63,675 nucleotides of DNA from the NCBI GenBank assembly GCA_947623465.1, contig CANQGU010000007.1, positions 1 to 63,675 on the forward strand, read 5' to 3'. Below the pieces are notes generated by a model. It ran no database searches. It had not been told where the DNA came from and was given only the letters and a program-made list of their open reading frames with translations. Origin of the DNA: an uncultured Clostridia bacterium. GTDB taxonomy: Bacteria > Bacillota > Clostridia > TANB77 > CAG-508. Both the position numbers and the translations under genes were made by a program. Of this stretch, positions 1-9,268 are shown in pieces (within the stretch, counting starts at the first letter, position 1; every line of letters starts with the position of its first letter).

Positions 1-92
1 AAAACAGTTTAATTATAGAGCAATTTTGAAGGGTAAAAAATTTTTATAAAATTTCCCGAAATAAATTGACACTATCTAAAATTATAAATAAT

Positions 93-121
93 TTGAAAAA
101 CAAATAAAAGTATTGTATAAT
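93..121 (+). promoter_or_regulatory. Putative sigma-A promoter
   Basis: TTGAAA at 93-98, a 17-nt spacer and TATAAT at 116-121. It lies 75 nt upstream of the start codon of the small gene that follows. Confidence 0.6.
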
Positions 122-196
122 AAATACAGAAAATTTATTTTCTAAGTCAGGTAGCCATATTTAAAAAAACAAAAAATGAATGAAGGAGGATGTATT

Positions 197-517
197 ATGG
201 CAACACGGGTTGAATTTCAGGAAATTTTTCACGATGGATCTCTTTGGTTTAAATTTGGCAATGGCGAAGCTTTTAGCGTAAATTCGCTCAATAAAGGCGT
301 AATGGTCATTAGCCCTATGCAATATTGCCGGATTGAATCTATTGCAAAAAATATTGCAGGGTGCTTTGAAAAAGGATCTAACTTTTATGGATTGAAAGCC
401 ATTGAGTTTGAACATCGTGGAGCTTATGTTTCAGTAAATGCAAAAAATGCAGATCCAGATAAAATCGTTAAACTCTGGAGAGCAAAAATGTTAGAAAACC
501 AAAAACGTGAGAAGTGA
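197..517 (+). CDS. Hypothetical protein, foreign composition, uses CGG as Arg
   Basis: A 106-aa protein I do not recognise. The start at 197 is chosen because AAGGAGG (183-189) sits 7 nt upstream; an in-frame ATG at 176 lacks a site. No signal peptide or membrane segment is visible; the C-terminal third is charged. The gene is clearly richer in G+C than its neighbours and uses codons that are rare elsewhere in the window (GGC, GCC, CTC, TGC). It is also the only ORF in which CGG occurs in frame as an apparent arginine codon (codons 4 and 45) without a frame change. Following a +1 shift at the first CGG would hit a stop within about 25 codons. This suggests recent transfer, or a chimeric contig end. 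Moderately confident that it is a real gene, no functional call. Confidence 0.6.
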   Translation: MATRVEFQEIFHDGSLWFKFGNGEAFSVNSLNKGVMVISPMQYCRIESIAKNIAGCFEKGSNFYGLKAIEFEHRGAYVSVNAKNADPDKIVKLWRAKMLENQKREK

Positions 518-624
518 GATGTGGCAAAGGGGAGATGTAGTTTATCAATCCTTAACCTGACAATTGAGGTAGCTTAATACCTTGAATTTAAAAAGTAAAA
601 ATTTCTTTAAGAAAAATTTCTTTT

Positions 625-655
625 CCTCTTTCCTCGAAAGAGGTTTCTTTTTTTT
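625..655 (+). terminator. Rho-independent terminator
   Basis: Stem CCTCTTT (625-631) pairs with AAAGAGG (637-643) across a 5-nt loop and is followed by a T-rich run. It ends the unit of the foreign small gene. The rest of 518-747 shows no gene. Confidence 0.8.
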
Positions 656-747
656 GTAAATAAAAGATAAAAAAGATATATAAAATTTAAAATAGCAACA
701 AAAAATTAAATAAGAAACAAAAAATAATTGTAATAATCCAAATAAAC

Positions 748-776
748 TTTACAAATAAACAAAAATAGTGTAATAT
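748..776 (+). promoter_or_regulatory. Putative promoter of femX-like gene
   Basis: TTTACA (748-753), 17-nt spacer, TAATAT (771-776). It implies a 5' leader of roughly 125 nt that contains the structured element at 850-884. Confidence 0.5.
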
Positions 777-849
777 AAGAACATAAATAATATTAGAAAA
801 AATACATAAAATAAAAACATAGATAAATAACAAACAAGACTTATTTCAA

Positions 850-884
850 AAAAGGTTTATGGGTAACCTTTTAAAAACCTAAAT
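850..884 (+). promoter_or_regulatory. Pseudoknot-like leader element, copy 1 (femX)
   Basis: AAAAGGTT (850-857) pairs with AACCTTTT (865-872). The 7-nt loop contains GGGT, which can pair with ACCT in the A-rich tail (877-880). Alternatively AGGTTT (853-858) can pair with AAACCT (875-880), so two exclusive folds exist. A near-identical element lies before recX (24704-24739), and both end 8-9 nt before AAGGA. The layout resembles a small translational riboswitch, but the conserved bases do not match the preQ1-I consensus that I know. Ligand unknown. Confidence 0.5.
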
Positions 885-909
885 ATTTATACAAGGAATG
901 AAAATTTTA

Positions 910-1956
910 ATGAGAATATTAACCAAATCAGATGAAGAAGAATACACAAGGTTTCTAGAAAATCACGAAAGATGTAATTTTCAACAATCATTAGAATGGT
1001 CAAAAGTAAAAACAAGTTGGAAAACAGAAGTAATATTAGCAGAAGACAGTAGCAAAAAAATAATAGGATCACTTATGGTATGGGTAAGAAAAATTCCTAT
1101 TTTCGGAAATATCATGTACTCTGCTAGAGGACCTGTATGCGATATTCACAACATCGAAGTTTTAAAACAATTAACAGAAGGAGCAAAAGAACTAGCCAAA
1201 AAATACAATGCAATAGTTTTAAGAATAGAGCCAGACATAAAAAGTGATGACATAACATTTAAAGACATAATGTTAAATTTAGGGTATCAAATAAAAGATG
1301 ATGCAAAAAACTTCAGAGACGAAATACAACCTCGTTATGTATTTAGGTTAGACACTAAAAACAAAACAGAAGATGAAATATTTAAAAATTTCCATCAGAA
1401 AACAAGATATAATGTGCGTTTAGCAACAAAAAAAGGAGTAACTATAAAAGAGGGGACAAAAGAAGACTTAAAAGAATTTCATAAAATAATGGTAACAACA
1501 GGAATAAGAGATGGTTTTATTACAAGACCACTTAGTTATTTCGAAAAAATGTATGACGAACTAGCTCCTGAGCACATGAAACTTCTTATGGCATATTACG
1601 ATGATAAGCCAATTTCAGGAGTTATCCCAATAATGTATGGAAATAAAACTTGGTATTTATATGGTGCAAGTAGCAATGAACACAGAAATTTAATGCCAAA
1701 CTACTTATTACAATGGGAAATGATAAAAATGGCTTTACAAAGAAAAAGCGATATTTATGACTTTAGAGGAGTACCAGGACTTGCAGACGATAGCAATGGA
1801 TTATACAGATTTAAAAAAGGATTTGGAGCAGAATACACAGAGTTTGTAGGAGAAGTGTATATTGCATTTAAACCTTTAACTTATAAAATGTACAAGTTTT
1901 CTGAAAAACTATTTAGAAATTTAAGAGCATTAAAATTAAAATTTAAAAAAGCTTAA
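910..1956 (+). CDS. FemAB-family peptidyltransferase (FemX-like)
   Basis: A 348-aa protein of the FemAB family, which uses aminoacyl-tRNA to add amino acids to the peptidoglycan stem peptide at the membrane. Family features seen: an N-terminal 'FQQSLEW' segment, 'GSLMVWVRKIP', 'YSARGP', an 'FHQKTRYNVRLA' motif and C-terminal 'YDFRGVPG' with 'GLYRFKKGFG'. Length fits FemX/FmhB-type enzymes without a coiled-coil arm. The start at 910 is preferred to ATG 898, because the AAGGA site at 893-897 would directly abut 898. The gene follows the structured leader element. Whether it adds glycine, serine or alanine cannot be read from the sequence. Confidence 0.85.
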   Translation: MRILTKSDEEEYTRFLENHERCNFQQSLEWSKVKTSWKTEVILAEDSSKKIIGSLMVWVRKIPIFGNIMYSARGPVCDIHNIEVLKQLTEGAKELAKKYNAIVLRIEPDIKSDDITFKDIMLNLGYQIKDDAKNFRDEIQPRYVFRLDTKNKTEDEIFKNFHQKTRYNVRLATKKGVTIKEGTKEDLKEFHKIMVTTGIRDGFITRPLSYFEKMYDELAPEHMKLLMAYYDDKPISGVIPIMYGNKTWYLYGASSNEHRNLMPNYLLQWEMIKMALQRKSDIYDFRGVPGLADDSNGLYRFKKGFGAEYTEFVGEVYIAFKPLTYKMYKFSEKLFRNLRALKLKFKKA

Positions 1957-2015
1957 AACAATATATAAAAAAATCATGTTAGATTCGAATTTAATGTTAA
2001 AATGAAAGGAAAAAT

Positions 2016-3155
2016 ATGAAATCACTTGTAATAAATAAACAAGACCTAAAACATAATATTAGAAAAATAAAAGAAATAGTTAAAGACACTGGAAGGCAAG
2101 ATAACCATAAACCTATAAAAATAATAGCAGTTGTAAAAGGAAATGGATATGGGTTAGGATTAATTCAATATTCTAGGTTTTTAGTAGACAATGGAATAGA
2201 TTTCTTAGCTGTATCAACAGTAGAAGAAGCTATACAATTAAGAGAAGCAAAAATAGAGGCAAAAATTTTAATGTTATCTTCAACAGCTATAAAAAAAGAA
2301 ATTGAAATTTTAGTAGATAATGATATAATTATAACAATAGGTTCAAAGGAAGCTTTAGAGCAAGCAGAAGAAATTGCAATAAAAAAGAACAAAAAGATAA
2401 AAGCACATTTAAAAATAGATACAGGCTTTGGAAGATATGGATTTTTATACAATGAACCAGAAAAAATTGTAGAAGCTTTAAAAAATATAAAAAATGTAGA
2501 AATAGAGGGCACATTTTCACATTTTTCATTAGCATTTTATGAAAAAAATGAATACTCAGAAACGCAATTTAAACGTTTTATAGATGTAATAGAAGTTTTA
2601 AAACAAAATAATATCGAAACAGGAATGCTTCATATTTGTAATTCTTCAGGATTTTTAAAATTTAAAGACAAAAGATTAAATGCAGTAAGGGTAGGCTCAG
2701 CATTTTTAGGAAGACTTGCAATACCAAATATATATGGACTTAAAAAAGTAGGATATTTAAAGTCAAATGTTGCAGAAATTAAAACTTTACCCAAAAAATT
2801 TAATATAAGTTATTCAAATGCATATGAAACAAAAAAAGAAACAAAAGTAGCAATAATTCCATGTGGATATAGTGATGGATATAATGTAAAAGAACAAAGA
2901 GACATGTTTAGAAAAAGAGACAAATTACGTTATATAGTAAGAGATTTTAAAGATAGTTTTAAAGACAAATCTTTATATGTAGAAATTTTATCAAAAGATA
3001 AAACAGAATATAAAAAATGTAAAGTTTTAGGAAGAATAGGAATGTATCATATAACATGTGATATAACAGGAACAGACATACAAATTGGAGATGAAGTAAA
3101 ATTAAATATAAATCCAATTTTTGTAAATAGCTCTATTAGGAGGGAGTATATATAG
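2016..3155 (+). CDS. Alanine racemase family protein
   Basis: A 379-aa fold-type III PLP racemase that interconverts L- and D-alanine (or a related amino acid) for peptidoglycan. The PLP lysine is Lys41 in 'AVVKGNGYG'. The barrel motifs 'KIDTGFGRYGF', 'GTFSHF', 'HICNSSG' and 'AVRVGSAFLG' follow in order. The C-terminal beta domain carries 'SYSNAY' (the region of the second catalytic Tyr) and 'IPCGYSDGY'. SD AAAGGA lies just upstream. The stop overlaps the GTG of the next gene, so the two are translationally coupled. Sequence around the C-terminal Tyr is divergent from housekeeping Alr, so a serine/alanine racemase variant is possible. Confidence 0.85.
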   Translation: MKSLVINKQDLKHNIRKIKEIVKDTGRQDNHKPIKIIAVVKGNGYGLGLIQYSRFLVDNGIDFLAVSTVEEAIQLREAKIEAKILMLSSTAIKKEIEILVDNDIIITIGSKEALEQAEEIAIKKNKKIKAHLKIDTGFGRYGFLYNEPEKIVEALKNIKNVEIEGTFSHFSLAFYEKNEYSETQFKRFIDVIEVLKQNNIETGMLHICNSSGFLKFKDKRLNAVRVGSAFLGRLAIPNIYGLKKVGYLKSNVAEIKTLPKKFNISYSNAYETKKETKVAIIPCGYSDGYNVKEQRDMFRKRDKLRYIVRDFKDSFKDKSLYVEILSKDKTEYKKCKVLGRIGMYHITCDITGTDIQIGDEVKLNINPIFVNSSIRREYI

Positions 3156-3955
3156 TGGAAAAAGAAGGTACTAAAAAAGAACAGTTTATGAAACTTAATT
3201 TTTTTAAAAAAGTATGGATTTCAATTTCAAAGTTTGAAAAGTACCCGGAAATGGCAGCTTTGGGTGTAAAAAAAGCAATAATATATTTTACAGAATTAAT
3301 GCTTGTATTTAGTATAATTTTTACAGGCAGTTACATTTATTATGTTTCAAATATAGCTGAATTTGAAGAACCAGACTTAAGCTTTTCAGGAAAAGTAATA
3401 ACTTTATTAATGGATGAAAGTAATATTCAAAATGATGAATTAATAGATGTGACAAATGCTGTAGGTGAATCTTCAAAATATACAATAGTTATTGCATTAT
3501 TTATAAGTTTCTTTATAAACTTTTATTTAATAACTTTAATAGATGTTTTTGTATTATCACTTTTTGGACTGATTACGTGCTATATTGCAAGAATAAAAAT
3601 GAACTACAAAGCCGTATTTAATATGTCTGTATATGCATTAACATTGTCAATTATTTTAAGACTAATTTATTTAGTAATTACAACTTTAACAAGTTTTGAA
3701 ATAAAATATTTTGATGTAATGTATATGGCAGTTTCTTATATAAGTTTAGCAGCAGCAATTTTTTTAATAAAATCAGATATAATAAAACAACATTTAGAAT
3801 TAATGAAAATTATTGAAGAAGGAAAGGAAAAAATAGAAAAAACTATTGTAATTCCAAAAGAGAAAGAAAAAGATAAAGACGAAGAAAAACAAGATGAAGA
3901 TAAAAATGATGAAGAAAAAGAAGAAGGAACAGAAGGGGAAGGTTCAAATGCTTAA
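3155..3955 (+). CDS. DUF1189-family membrane protein
   Basis: A 266-aa membrane protein. After an N-terminal 'FFKKVWISISKFEKYPEMA' stretch typical of DUF1189, there are about five hydrophobic segments (roughly residues 45-68, 112-138, 143-160, 167-190 and 198-215). The last 50 residues are an extremely acidic and basic (E/K/D) cytoplasmic tail. The GTG start at 3155 is supported by AGGAGGG 8 nt upstream and overlaps the racemase stop. An internal ATG at 3188 is an alternative. Function of the family is unknown; the position between racemase and ftsH suggests envelope work. Confidence 0.75.
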   Translation: MEKEGTKKEQFMKLNFFKKVWISISKFEKYPEMAALGVKKAIIYFTELMLVFSIIFTGSYIYYVSNIAEFEEPDLSFSGKVITLLMDESNIQNDELIDVTNAVGESSKYTIVIALFISFFINFYLITLIDVFVLSLFGLITCYIARIKMNYKAVFNMSVYALTLSIILRLIYLVITTLTSFEIKYFDVMYMAVSYISLAAAIFLIKSDIIKQHLELMKIIEEGKEKIEKTIVIPKEKEKDKDEEKQDEDKNDEEKEEGTEGEGSNA

Positions 3956-4035
3956 AAATTCAAGCTAAATTACTTGTGAACCAATATGGATGTTTTTTAT
4001 AATAATTACACTAAAAATGAAAGGAAGTATATTTA

Positions 4036-5979
4036 ATGAAAAAAAATAATGACAAAAACAAAAATAAAAAGGGAGATTTTTTATATGGAATTCTAGTTTT
4101 TATATGTATTTTACTTTTATTAATTATAATTGCATATGCTAATGTAGCTTCAAAGAAAAAAGAAGAAGAAACAACAATTAGTTATACAGATTTAATTAAA
4201 CAAATTTCAATAAAAAATGTACAAGAAGTTGAAATGACAACAGGTTCAACTTCTATAAAAGTTACTTTAAAAAATAAAATAGAAGATGTAGATTCTCAAA
4301 ATCAAGAGCAAGTAGAAAATAATGGTGAAAACATAGAAGCAAATACAGAACAAAATGCCAATACAGAAGAAAATTCTGAAGAAAACGAAGAAGTAGACCC
4401 AGAGTTAATAAAAAAGGCAATAGTACCAAGTACACAAAGTTTTGTAGAATATATACAAAATCAATCACTAGAAGGAAATGAAATAAAATTAATTCAGAAA
4501 AAGCCAAGTATTTTAACTGTAATTCCATCTTATATATTATCACTACTTCCAACAATTATAATGGTAGCATTATTCATTATGATTTTTAAAATGCAAGGTT
4601 TAGGAGATAAAGGCGAAATATATGATGAAACAGAAAGAAAAACGAAAGTTAAATTTACAGATGTTGCAGGCTTAGATGAAGAAAAAGAAGAAATGGTAGA
4701 ACTTGTACAATTTTTAAAAGAACCTAAAAAATTCATAGAAATGGGAGCTAAAATTCCAAAAGGAGTTTTACTATATGGAAAACCAGGAACAGGTAAAACT
4801 TTAATTGCAAAGGCAATAGCAGGAGAAGCAGGAGTTCCATTTATCTCTATGAGTGGTTCAGAATTTATAGAAATGTTTGCAGGACTTGGAGCTTCAAGAG
4901 TTAGAAAATTATTCGAAAAAGCTAGAAAAATGGCTCCATGTATAGTTTTTATAGACGAGATAGATGCCATAGGTTCAAGAAGAACAAATGGTAGTGGTGC
5001 AGAATCTGAAAATAATCAAACATTAAATCAATTGTTAGTTGAGATGGATGGATTTTCATCAGAAGAAACAATAATTGTACTTGCTGCAACAAACAGACCA
5101 GAAATGTTAGATAAAGCACTTTTAAGACCAGGAAGATTTGATAGACAAATAACAATTCCGGCACCAGACAAAAAAGGTAGAGAAGAAATTTTAAAAATTC
5201 ATAGTAAAGACAAAAAAATTGATGATAATGTATCATTAGAAAGTATAGCAGAAGATACAGCAGGATTTACAGGTGCAGAACTTGCAAACATTTTAAATGA
5301 AGCAGCAATTATTGCTACAAAAAATGAACACAAAAGAATAACTGAAGATGATATAGAAGAAGCTGTTAAAAAAGTTACAGTTGGTTTAGAGAAAAAAGCA
5401 AGAGTAATTTCAGATAAAGATAAACGCTTAACTGCATACCATGAAGCAGGTCATGCAATAGTAAGTTGGTATTTACCAACTCAAAAAAAGGTAAAAGAAA
5501 TTTCTATTATACCAAGAGGTATGGCAGGTGGCTATACAATGTATAAAACAGATGAAGATAAATCTTATATTTCAAAAACAGAAATGCAAGAAAAATTAAT
5601 TGCACTATTAGGAGGTAGAGCTGCTGAAAAAATAGCATTAGATGATATTTCTACAGGTGCAAGCAATGACATAGAAGTTGCAACTCAAATTGCAAAAGAT
5701 ATGATTGTAAAATATGGTATGAATGAAGAAATAGGTCCAATCTCACTTAAAAACGAAAATGGAGAATATCCACTAGATATGTTTGGAAAAGATATGGGAG
5801 ACAAAATTGGTGTAGAGGTTAAAAGATTAATAGACACAGCATACAATGATGCACAAACTATCTTAAAAGAGCATATGGATAAACTTGACGAAGTAGCTGA
5901 AGAATTATTAAGAAAAGAAAAAATAAATGAAGAAAGCTTTAAAAAATTTTTTGAAGATTCATCAGAAGAAGAATTATAG
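4036..5979 (+). CDS. ftsH: ATP-dependent zinc metalloprotease FtsH
   Basis: A 647-aa membrane-anchored AAA+ protease that degrades misfolded membrane and short-lived regulatory proteins. Two transmembrane helices (about residues 15-37 and 160-184) flank an extracytoplasmic domain that carries an unusual Asn/Glu-rich insert (about 88-122). Walker A GKPGTGKT is at 248-255, Walker B with 'FIDEID' at 305-310, and the zinc motif HEAGH at 469-473. Length is normal for Clostridia. SD AAAGGAAG precedes the ATG. No frameshift site. Confidence 0.97.
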   Translation: MKKNNDKNKNKKGDFLYGILVFICILLLLIIIAYANVASKKKEEETTISYTDLIKQISIKNVQEVEMTTGSTSIKVTLKNKIEDVDSQNQEQVENNGENIEANTEQNANTEENSEENEEVDPELIKKAIVPSTQSFVEYIQNQSLEGNEIKLIQKKPSILTVIPSYILSLLPTIIMVALFIMIFKMQGLGDKGEIYDETERKTKVKFTDVAGLDEEKEEMVELVQFLKEPKKFIEMGAKIPKGVLLYGKPGTGKTLIAKAIAGEAGVPFISMSGSEFIEMFAGLGASRVRKLFEKARKMAPCIVFIDEIDAIGSRRTNGSGAESENNQTLNQLLVEMDGFSSEETIIVLAATNRPEMLDKALLRPGRFDRQITIPAPDKKGREEILKIHSKDKKIDDNVSLESIAEDTAGFTGAELANILNEAAIIATKNEHKRITEDDIEEAVKKVTVGLEKKARVISDKDKRLTAYHEAGHAIVSWYLPTQKKVKEISIIPRGMAGGYTMYKTDEDKSYISKTEMQEKLIALLGGRAAEKIALDDISTGASNDIEVATQIAKDMIVKYGMNEEIGPISLKNENGEYPLDMFGKDMGDKIGVEVKRLIDTAYNDAQTILKEHMDKLDEVAEELLRKEKINEESFKKFFEDSSEEEL

Positions 5980-6020
5980 AATAATAAATGATGAAGAAAG
6001 TCAAAAAAGAGGAGTAGTAA

Positions 6021-6455
6021 ATGAATATAATAATATATATAATAATAGTTGTGCTTTTTGCAGTACTATTATTTTGGACATGGAATAATGAAAAAAACTT
6101 TGAAAATAGCAGCGAAAAAATAATTTTTATGATAATAGGCTTAATAGCTTTAGGAATAATAACATTTATTATATTTAATATATCAAAATCAGGAATTGAA
6201 TATCCAAATAATGAAATACTAAATGAAGTTAGAAAAATTGCACTTTTAATATTTATTCCTATAAATGGATATTTAAGTTTGCCACATATTGCAAACCTAA
6301 AATATGAAATAGATGAGGGAACAGACGATGAAAAAACAAAAAGAAAAATAATAATTTTAGGAATTGTAATAATAGTTGCAATAATAATAGAAATAGCATA
6401 TTTAAAAGATTTTCAAAATGGAATAATTAATATGTTAAATGCACAAAGAAATTAA
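6021..6455 (+). CDS. Small integral membrane protein, unknown
   Basis: A 144-aa protein with four predicted transmembrane helices (about residues 1-20, 33-53, 69-88 and 107-127) and short charged loops. SD GAGGAG precedes the ATG. It sits between ftsH and miaA and is probably co-transcribed with both: the gaps are 41 nt and 14 nt. I do not recognise a family. Confidence 0.75.
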   Translation: MNIIIYIIIVVLFAVLLFWTWNNEKNFENSSEKIIFMIIGLIALGIITFIIFNISKSGIEYPNNEILNEVRKIALLIFIPINGYLSLPHIANLKYEIDEGTDDEKTKRKIIILGIVIIVAIIIEIAYLKDFQNGIINMLNAQRN

Positions 6456-6469
6456 AAAAGAGGAGCAAA

Positions 6470-7385
6470 ATGAAACCAAAAGTAATAGTAATAATAGGTC
6501 CAACAGCATCAGGAAAAACTTCACTTTCAATAGAGCTTGCAAAGAAAATTAATGGAGAAATAGTTTCGTGTGATTCTATGCAGATTTATAAAGATTTTAA
6601 TATAGGATCTGCAAAGCCTACTTTAGAAGAAATGCAAGGAATAAAACATTACTTGATAGATGAAGTTTTACCTACCCAAAGGTTTAGTGTTGCAGAATAT
6701 AAAAAAAGGGCAGAAAGTGCAATAGAAGAAATTTTACAAAAAGGTAAAGTTCCAATAGTAGTTGGAGGAACTGGGTTATATGCAAATAGTTTGATCTATG
6801 GAATAGAATATAATGACATAAAATTAGACGAAAATTACAGAGAAGAATTAATGAATATTGCTGAAACTGAGGAGCGGATTAAAAAGCCTATATGAGCAAG
6901 CAAAAAAAATAGATGAAAAAGCTATGGAAAAAATAAGCTTAAATGATAAAAAAAGAATAGTAAGAATTTTAGAAATATATAAAGCTACAGGAAAAAATAA
7001 AACAGAGCAAGATAAAGAATCAAGAAAAAATGAAATTAAATACGATTTTCATATTTTCGAAATAAATATCGATAGAGAAATACTATACGAAAGAATAAAC
7101 AAAAGAGTAGACATTATGATAGAACAAGGATTAATAAAAGAAGTAGAAGATTTGATAAAAAAATATCCTACTTTTCCAACTGCAATGCAAGCAATAGGAT
7201 ACAAAGAAATAGTAGAATATTTGGAAAATAAAATAACAAAAGAAGAAGCAATAGAAAAAATAAAACAAGAATCTAGAAGATATGCTAAACGTCAACTTAC
7301 TTGGTTTAGAAGAATAGAAAATAAAAAAGTAATTAACGGTTTAGACAAAACACAAAATAATATAAATATTATTTTGGAGGGATAA
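6470..7385 (+). CDS. miaA: tRNA dimethylallyltransferase MiaA, one C-GGA frameshift
   Basis: MiaA transfers dimethylallyl to A37 of tRNAs that read UNN codons. The P-loop is GPTASGKT (residues 9-16), followed by 'DSMQIYKDFNIGSAKPT' and 'VVGGTGLYANSLI'. The 0 frame stops at 6893-6895, six codons after an in-frame CGG at 6875 (codon 136). Skipping the C and reading GGA continues as '..ETEE-G-LKSLYEQAKKID', the expected MiaA sequence. The rest of the protein follows, with 'MQAIGYKE' and 'RRYAKRQLTWFRR'. Total is 304 aa, the normal family length. SD AGAGGAG precedes the ATG. Confidence 0.93.
6875..6878 (+). other. C-GGA +1 frameshift site in miaA
   Basis: The 0-frame triplets are GAG CGG ATT. 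Restored reading is GAG (C) GGA TTA. P-site codon GAG (Glu). Confidence 0.9.
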
Positions 7386-7389
7386 AATT

Positions 7390-8636
7390 TTGAATAAAAT
7401 TACAAATATAAAAGAAGGAAAAAGTAAAAAAATAAAGAAAAAACATATAATATACTTAATATTTTTTGTAATATTAATATATATTATATATTCTATGTAT
7501 TTATTGTTAAAATCTCCAAATGAGATAGTTAATGTAGATAAACGGTGCTTTAACTTTAGAGGAAACTGCAATAGGATATATAATTAGAAACGAAACAGTT
7601 TTAACAGGAGATAACTATAAAAATGGATTAACACCAATTATCTCTGAAGGTGAAAGAGTTGCAAAAGGAGATACAGTATTTAGATATAGCAGTCTTGAAG
7701 AAGAAGAAACAAAATCTAAAATACAAGAAATAGATTTAAAAATTCAAGAAGCTATAGCAAAAGAACCCACAATATTTACAGCAGATATTAAGAATTTAGA
7801 AAAGCAAATAGATGATAAATTACAAAATATAAATAACTTAACAGATGTACATACAATTTCTGAATATAAAAAAGAAATACAAGAAATAGTTAGTAAAAAA
7901 GCAAAAATTGCAGGAAGTTCAAGTCAAAGTGGAGAATATATACAAGAATTAACTAAACAAAAAGAGGAATATGAAAACAAATTGAAAGAGGATTCTGAAT
8001 ATATTACAGCACCTATTGCAGGTGCAGTATCTTATAGAGTAGATGGACTAGAAGATGCACTTACACCAGAAGACTTTAGTACTTTAACAGAAGAAACTTT
8101 AAATAATTTAGATTTAAAAACAGGAAAAATAATATCAACTTCACGGAGAAAAAGGAAAAATAATTGATAATTTTAATTGTTATATTGCAACAGTTTTAAA
8201 CAGTGAAACAGCAAAACAAGCTGAAATAGGAGATGATTTAACATTAACATTATCAACAGGAAAAGAAATAAATGCGGAAATTAAATATATTGCAAAACAA
8301 GAAAATGATAAAGTATTACTAGTATTTGAGTTAAATACCTTGCCAGAAGAATTAATAGAATATAGAAAAATTTCTTTTAATATTACTTGGTGGAATGTAT
8401 CTGGTTTAAGAGTTCCAAATTCAAGCATATTAGAAGATGAAAATGGATTAAAATATGTAATTAGGAAAAAAACAGAAGAAAATCAAAAAGTAATTGTAAA
8501 GGTTTTAAAAAAGAATGATAAATATTCAATAATAACAGTATATAATACAGAAGAATTAAAGGCACTTAATATAGATATAGATAATTACAACAAAATAGAA
8601 CAATATGATACAATTTTATTGTATCCAAATGGATAA
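7390..8636 (+). CDS. HlyD/biotinyl-lipoyl-like membrane protein, two frameshifts
   Basis: A 414-aa bitopic membrane protein of the HlyD-like adaptor type often found next to sepF in Clostridia. TTG start at 7390, with GGAGGG 9 nt upstream inside the end of miaA. One transmembrane helix (about residues 17-38) is followed by an extracytoplasmic beta/lipoyl-like part ('GLTPIISEGERVAKGDTVF'), a coiled coil and a second half-lipoyl segment ('ITAPIAGAVSYRVDGLE'). In-frame CGG occurs at 7543 (codon 52) and 8144. Skipping each C gives 'VDK-G-ALTLEETAIGY' and 'STS-G-EKGKIIDN' and one continuous frame to 8636. Without the shifts the frame closes within 15 and 8 codons of each site. Exact role unknown. 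Confidence 0.8.
7543..7546 (+). other. C-GGT +1 frameshift site 1 in HlyD-like gene
   Basis: 0 frame AAA CGG TGC; restored AAA (C) GGT GCT. This is one of only three sites with GGT rather than GGA. Confidence 0.88.
8144..8147 (+). other. C-GGA +1 frameshift site 2 in HlyD-like gene
   Basis: 0 frame TCA CGG AGA; restored TCA (C) GGA GAA. It lies exactly 200 codons after the first site in the shifted frame. Confidence 0.88.
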
Positions 8637-8691
8637 ATATTACAAAACTGTTACAACAATATTAAAATAAAATGACATTTACTAAAAACTA

Positions 8692-8720
8692 TTGACTTTT
8701 GGAAAAAAATGTTAGATACT
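8692..8720 (+). promoter_or_regulatory. Putative sepF promoter
   Basis: TTGACT (8692-8697), 17-nt spacer, GATACT (8715-8720). Confidence 0.55.
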
Positions 8721-8773
8721 ATGGTTGTATTGAAAATATAAAAAAACGAAAAAGTATTTTAGGAGGAGATAAA

Positions 8774-9247
8774 ATGTCAGGTGCAATCATGAGCAAAGTA
8801 TGGAATTTATTTGGAATGGATCAAGCAGAGGAGGATGACTTCGAAGAAGAAGATGTATATGATTATGATTACGAAGAAGAACCAGTAGAAGAAAAGAAAA
8901 GTTTTATAAAAAGAAATAATAAAGTAGTTAATTTACCACAATCACAATCAGTTAGAATGGTTATTTCACAACCAACAAGTTTTGAACAATCAGAAGAAAT
9001 ATGTGGATTTTTAAAAGAAAAGAAATCAGTAATAGTTAATTTGGAGTATGTAAATAAAGATGTTGCAAGACGTATAATTGACTTTATAAGTGGGGGAGTA
9101 TACTCATTAGATGCTCATATACAAAAAGTATCTAATTCAATATTTTTAATTGCACCTACAAACTATGAAATTACAAATGAAATGGCCAGAGAAGAAATAA
9201 AAAACAAATTATCAGTTTCTTGGTTAAATAAAAATAGCATTAACTAA
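8774..9247 (+). CDS. sepF: Cell division protein SepF
   Basis: A 157-aa FtsZ-anchoring division protein. The start at 8774 has AGGAGGAG (8761-8768) 5 nt upstream; the open frame extends further 5' but without a site. The N-terminus is an amphipathic membrane-binding segment ('AIMSKVWNLFGM'), then an acidic linker, and then the SepF domain (about residues 65-150: 'VRMVISQPTSFEQSEEI', 'VIVNLEYVNKDVARRIIDF', 'GGVYSLDAHIQKV'). It sits directly before divIVA, the conserved Bacillota order. Confidence 0.93.
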   Translation: MSGAIMSKVWNLFGMDQAEEDDFEEEDVYDYDYEEEPVEEKKSFIKRNNKVVNLPQSQSVRMVISQPTSFEQSEEICGFLKEKKSVIVNLEYVNKDVARRIIDFISGGVYSLDAHIQKVSNSIFLIAPTNYEITNEMAREEIKNKLSVSWLNKNSIN

Positions 9248-9268
9248 TTAATAAAGGAGGCTTAAGCT

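Noticed and set aside
161..415. Minus-strand ORF opposite the first gene
   Set aside because: The + strand ORF has a perfect SD and better composition; the reverse frame lacks a site.
850..884. preQ1-I riboswitch
   Set aside because: Size and A-rich tail are similar, but the conserved loop and tail bases differ and neither gene is related to queuosine. Reported as unassigned.
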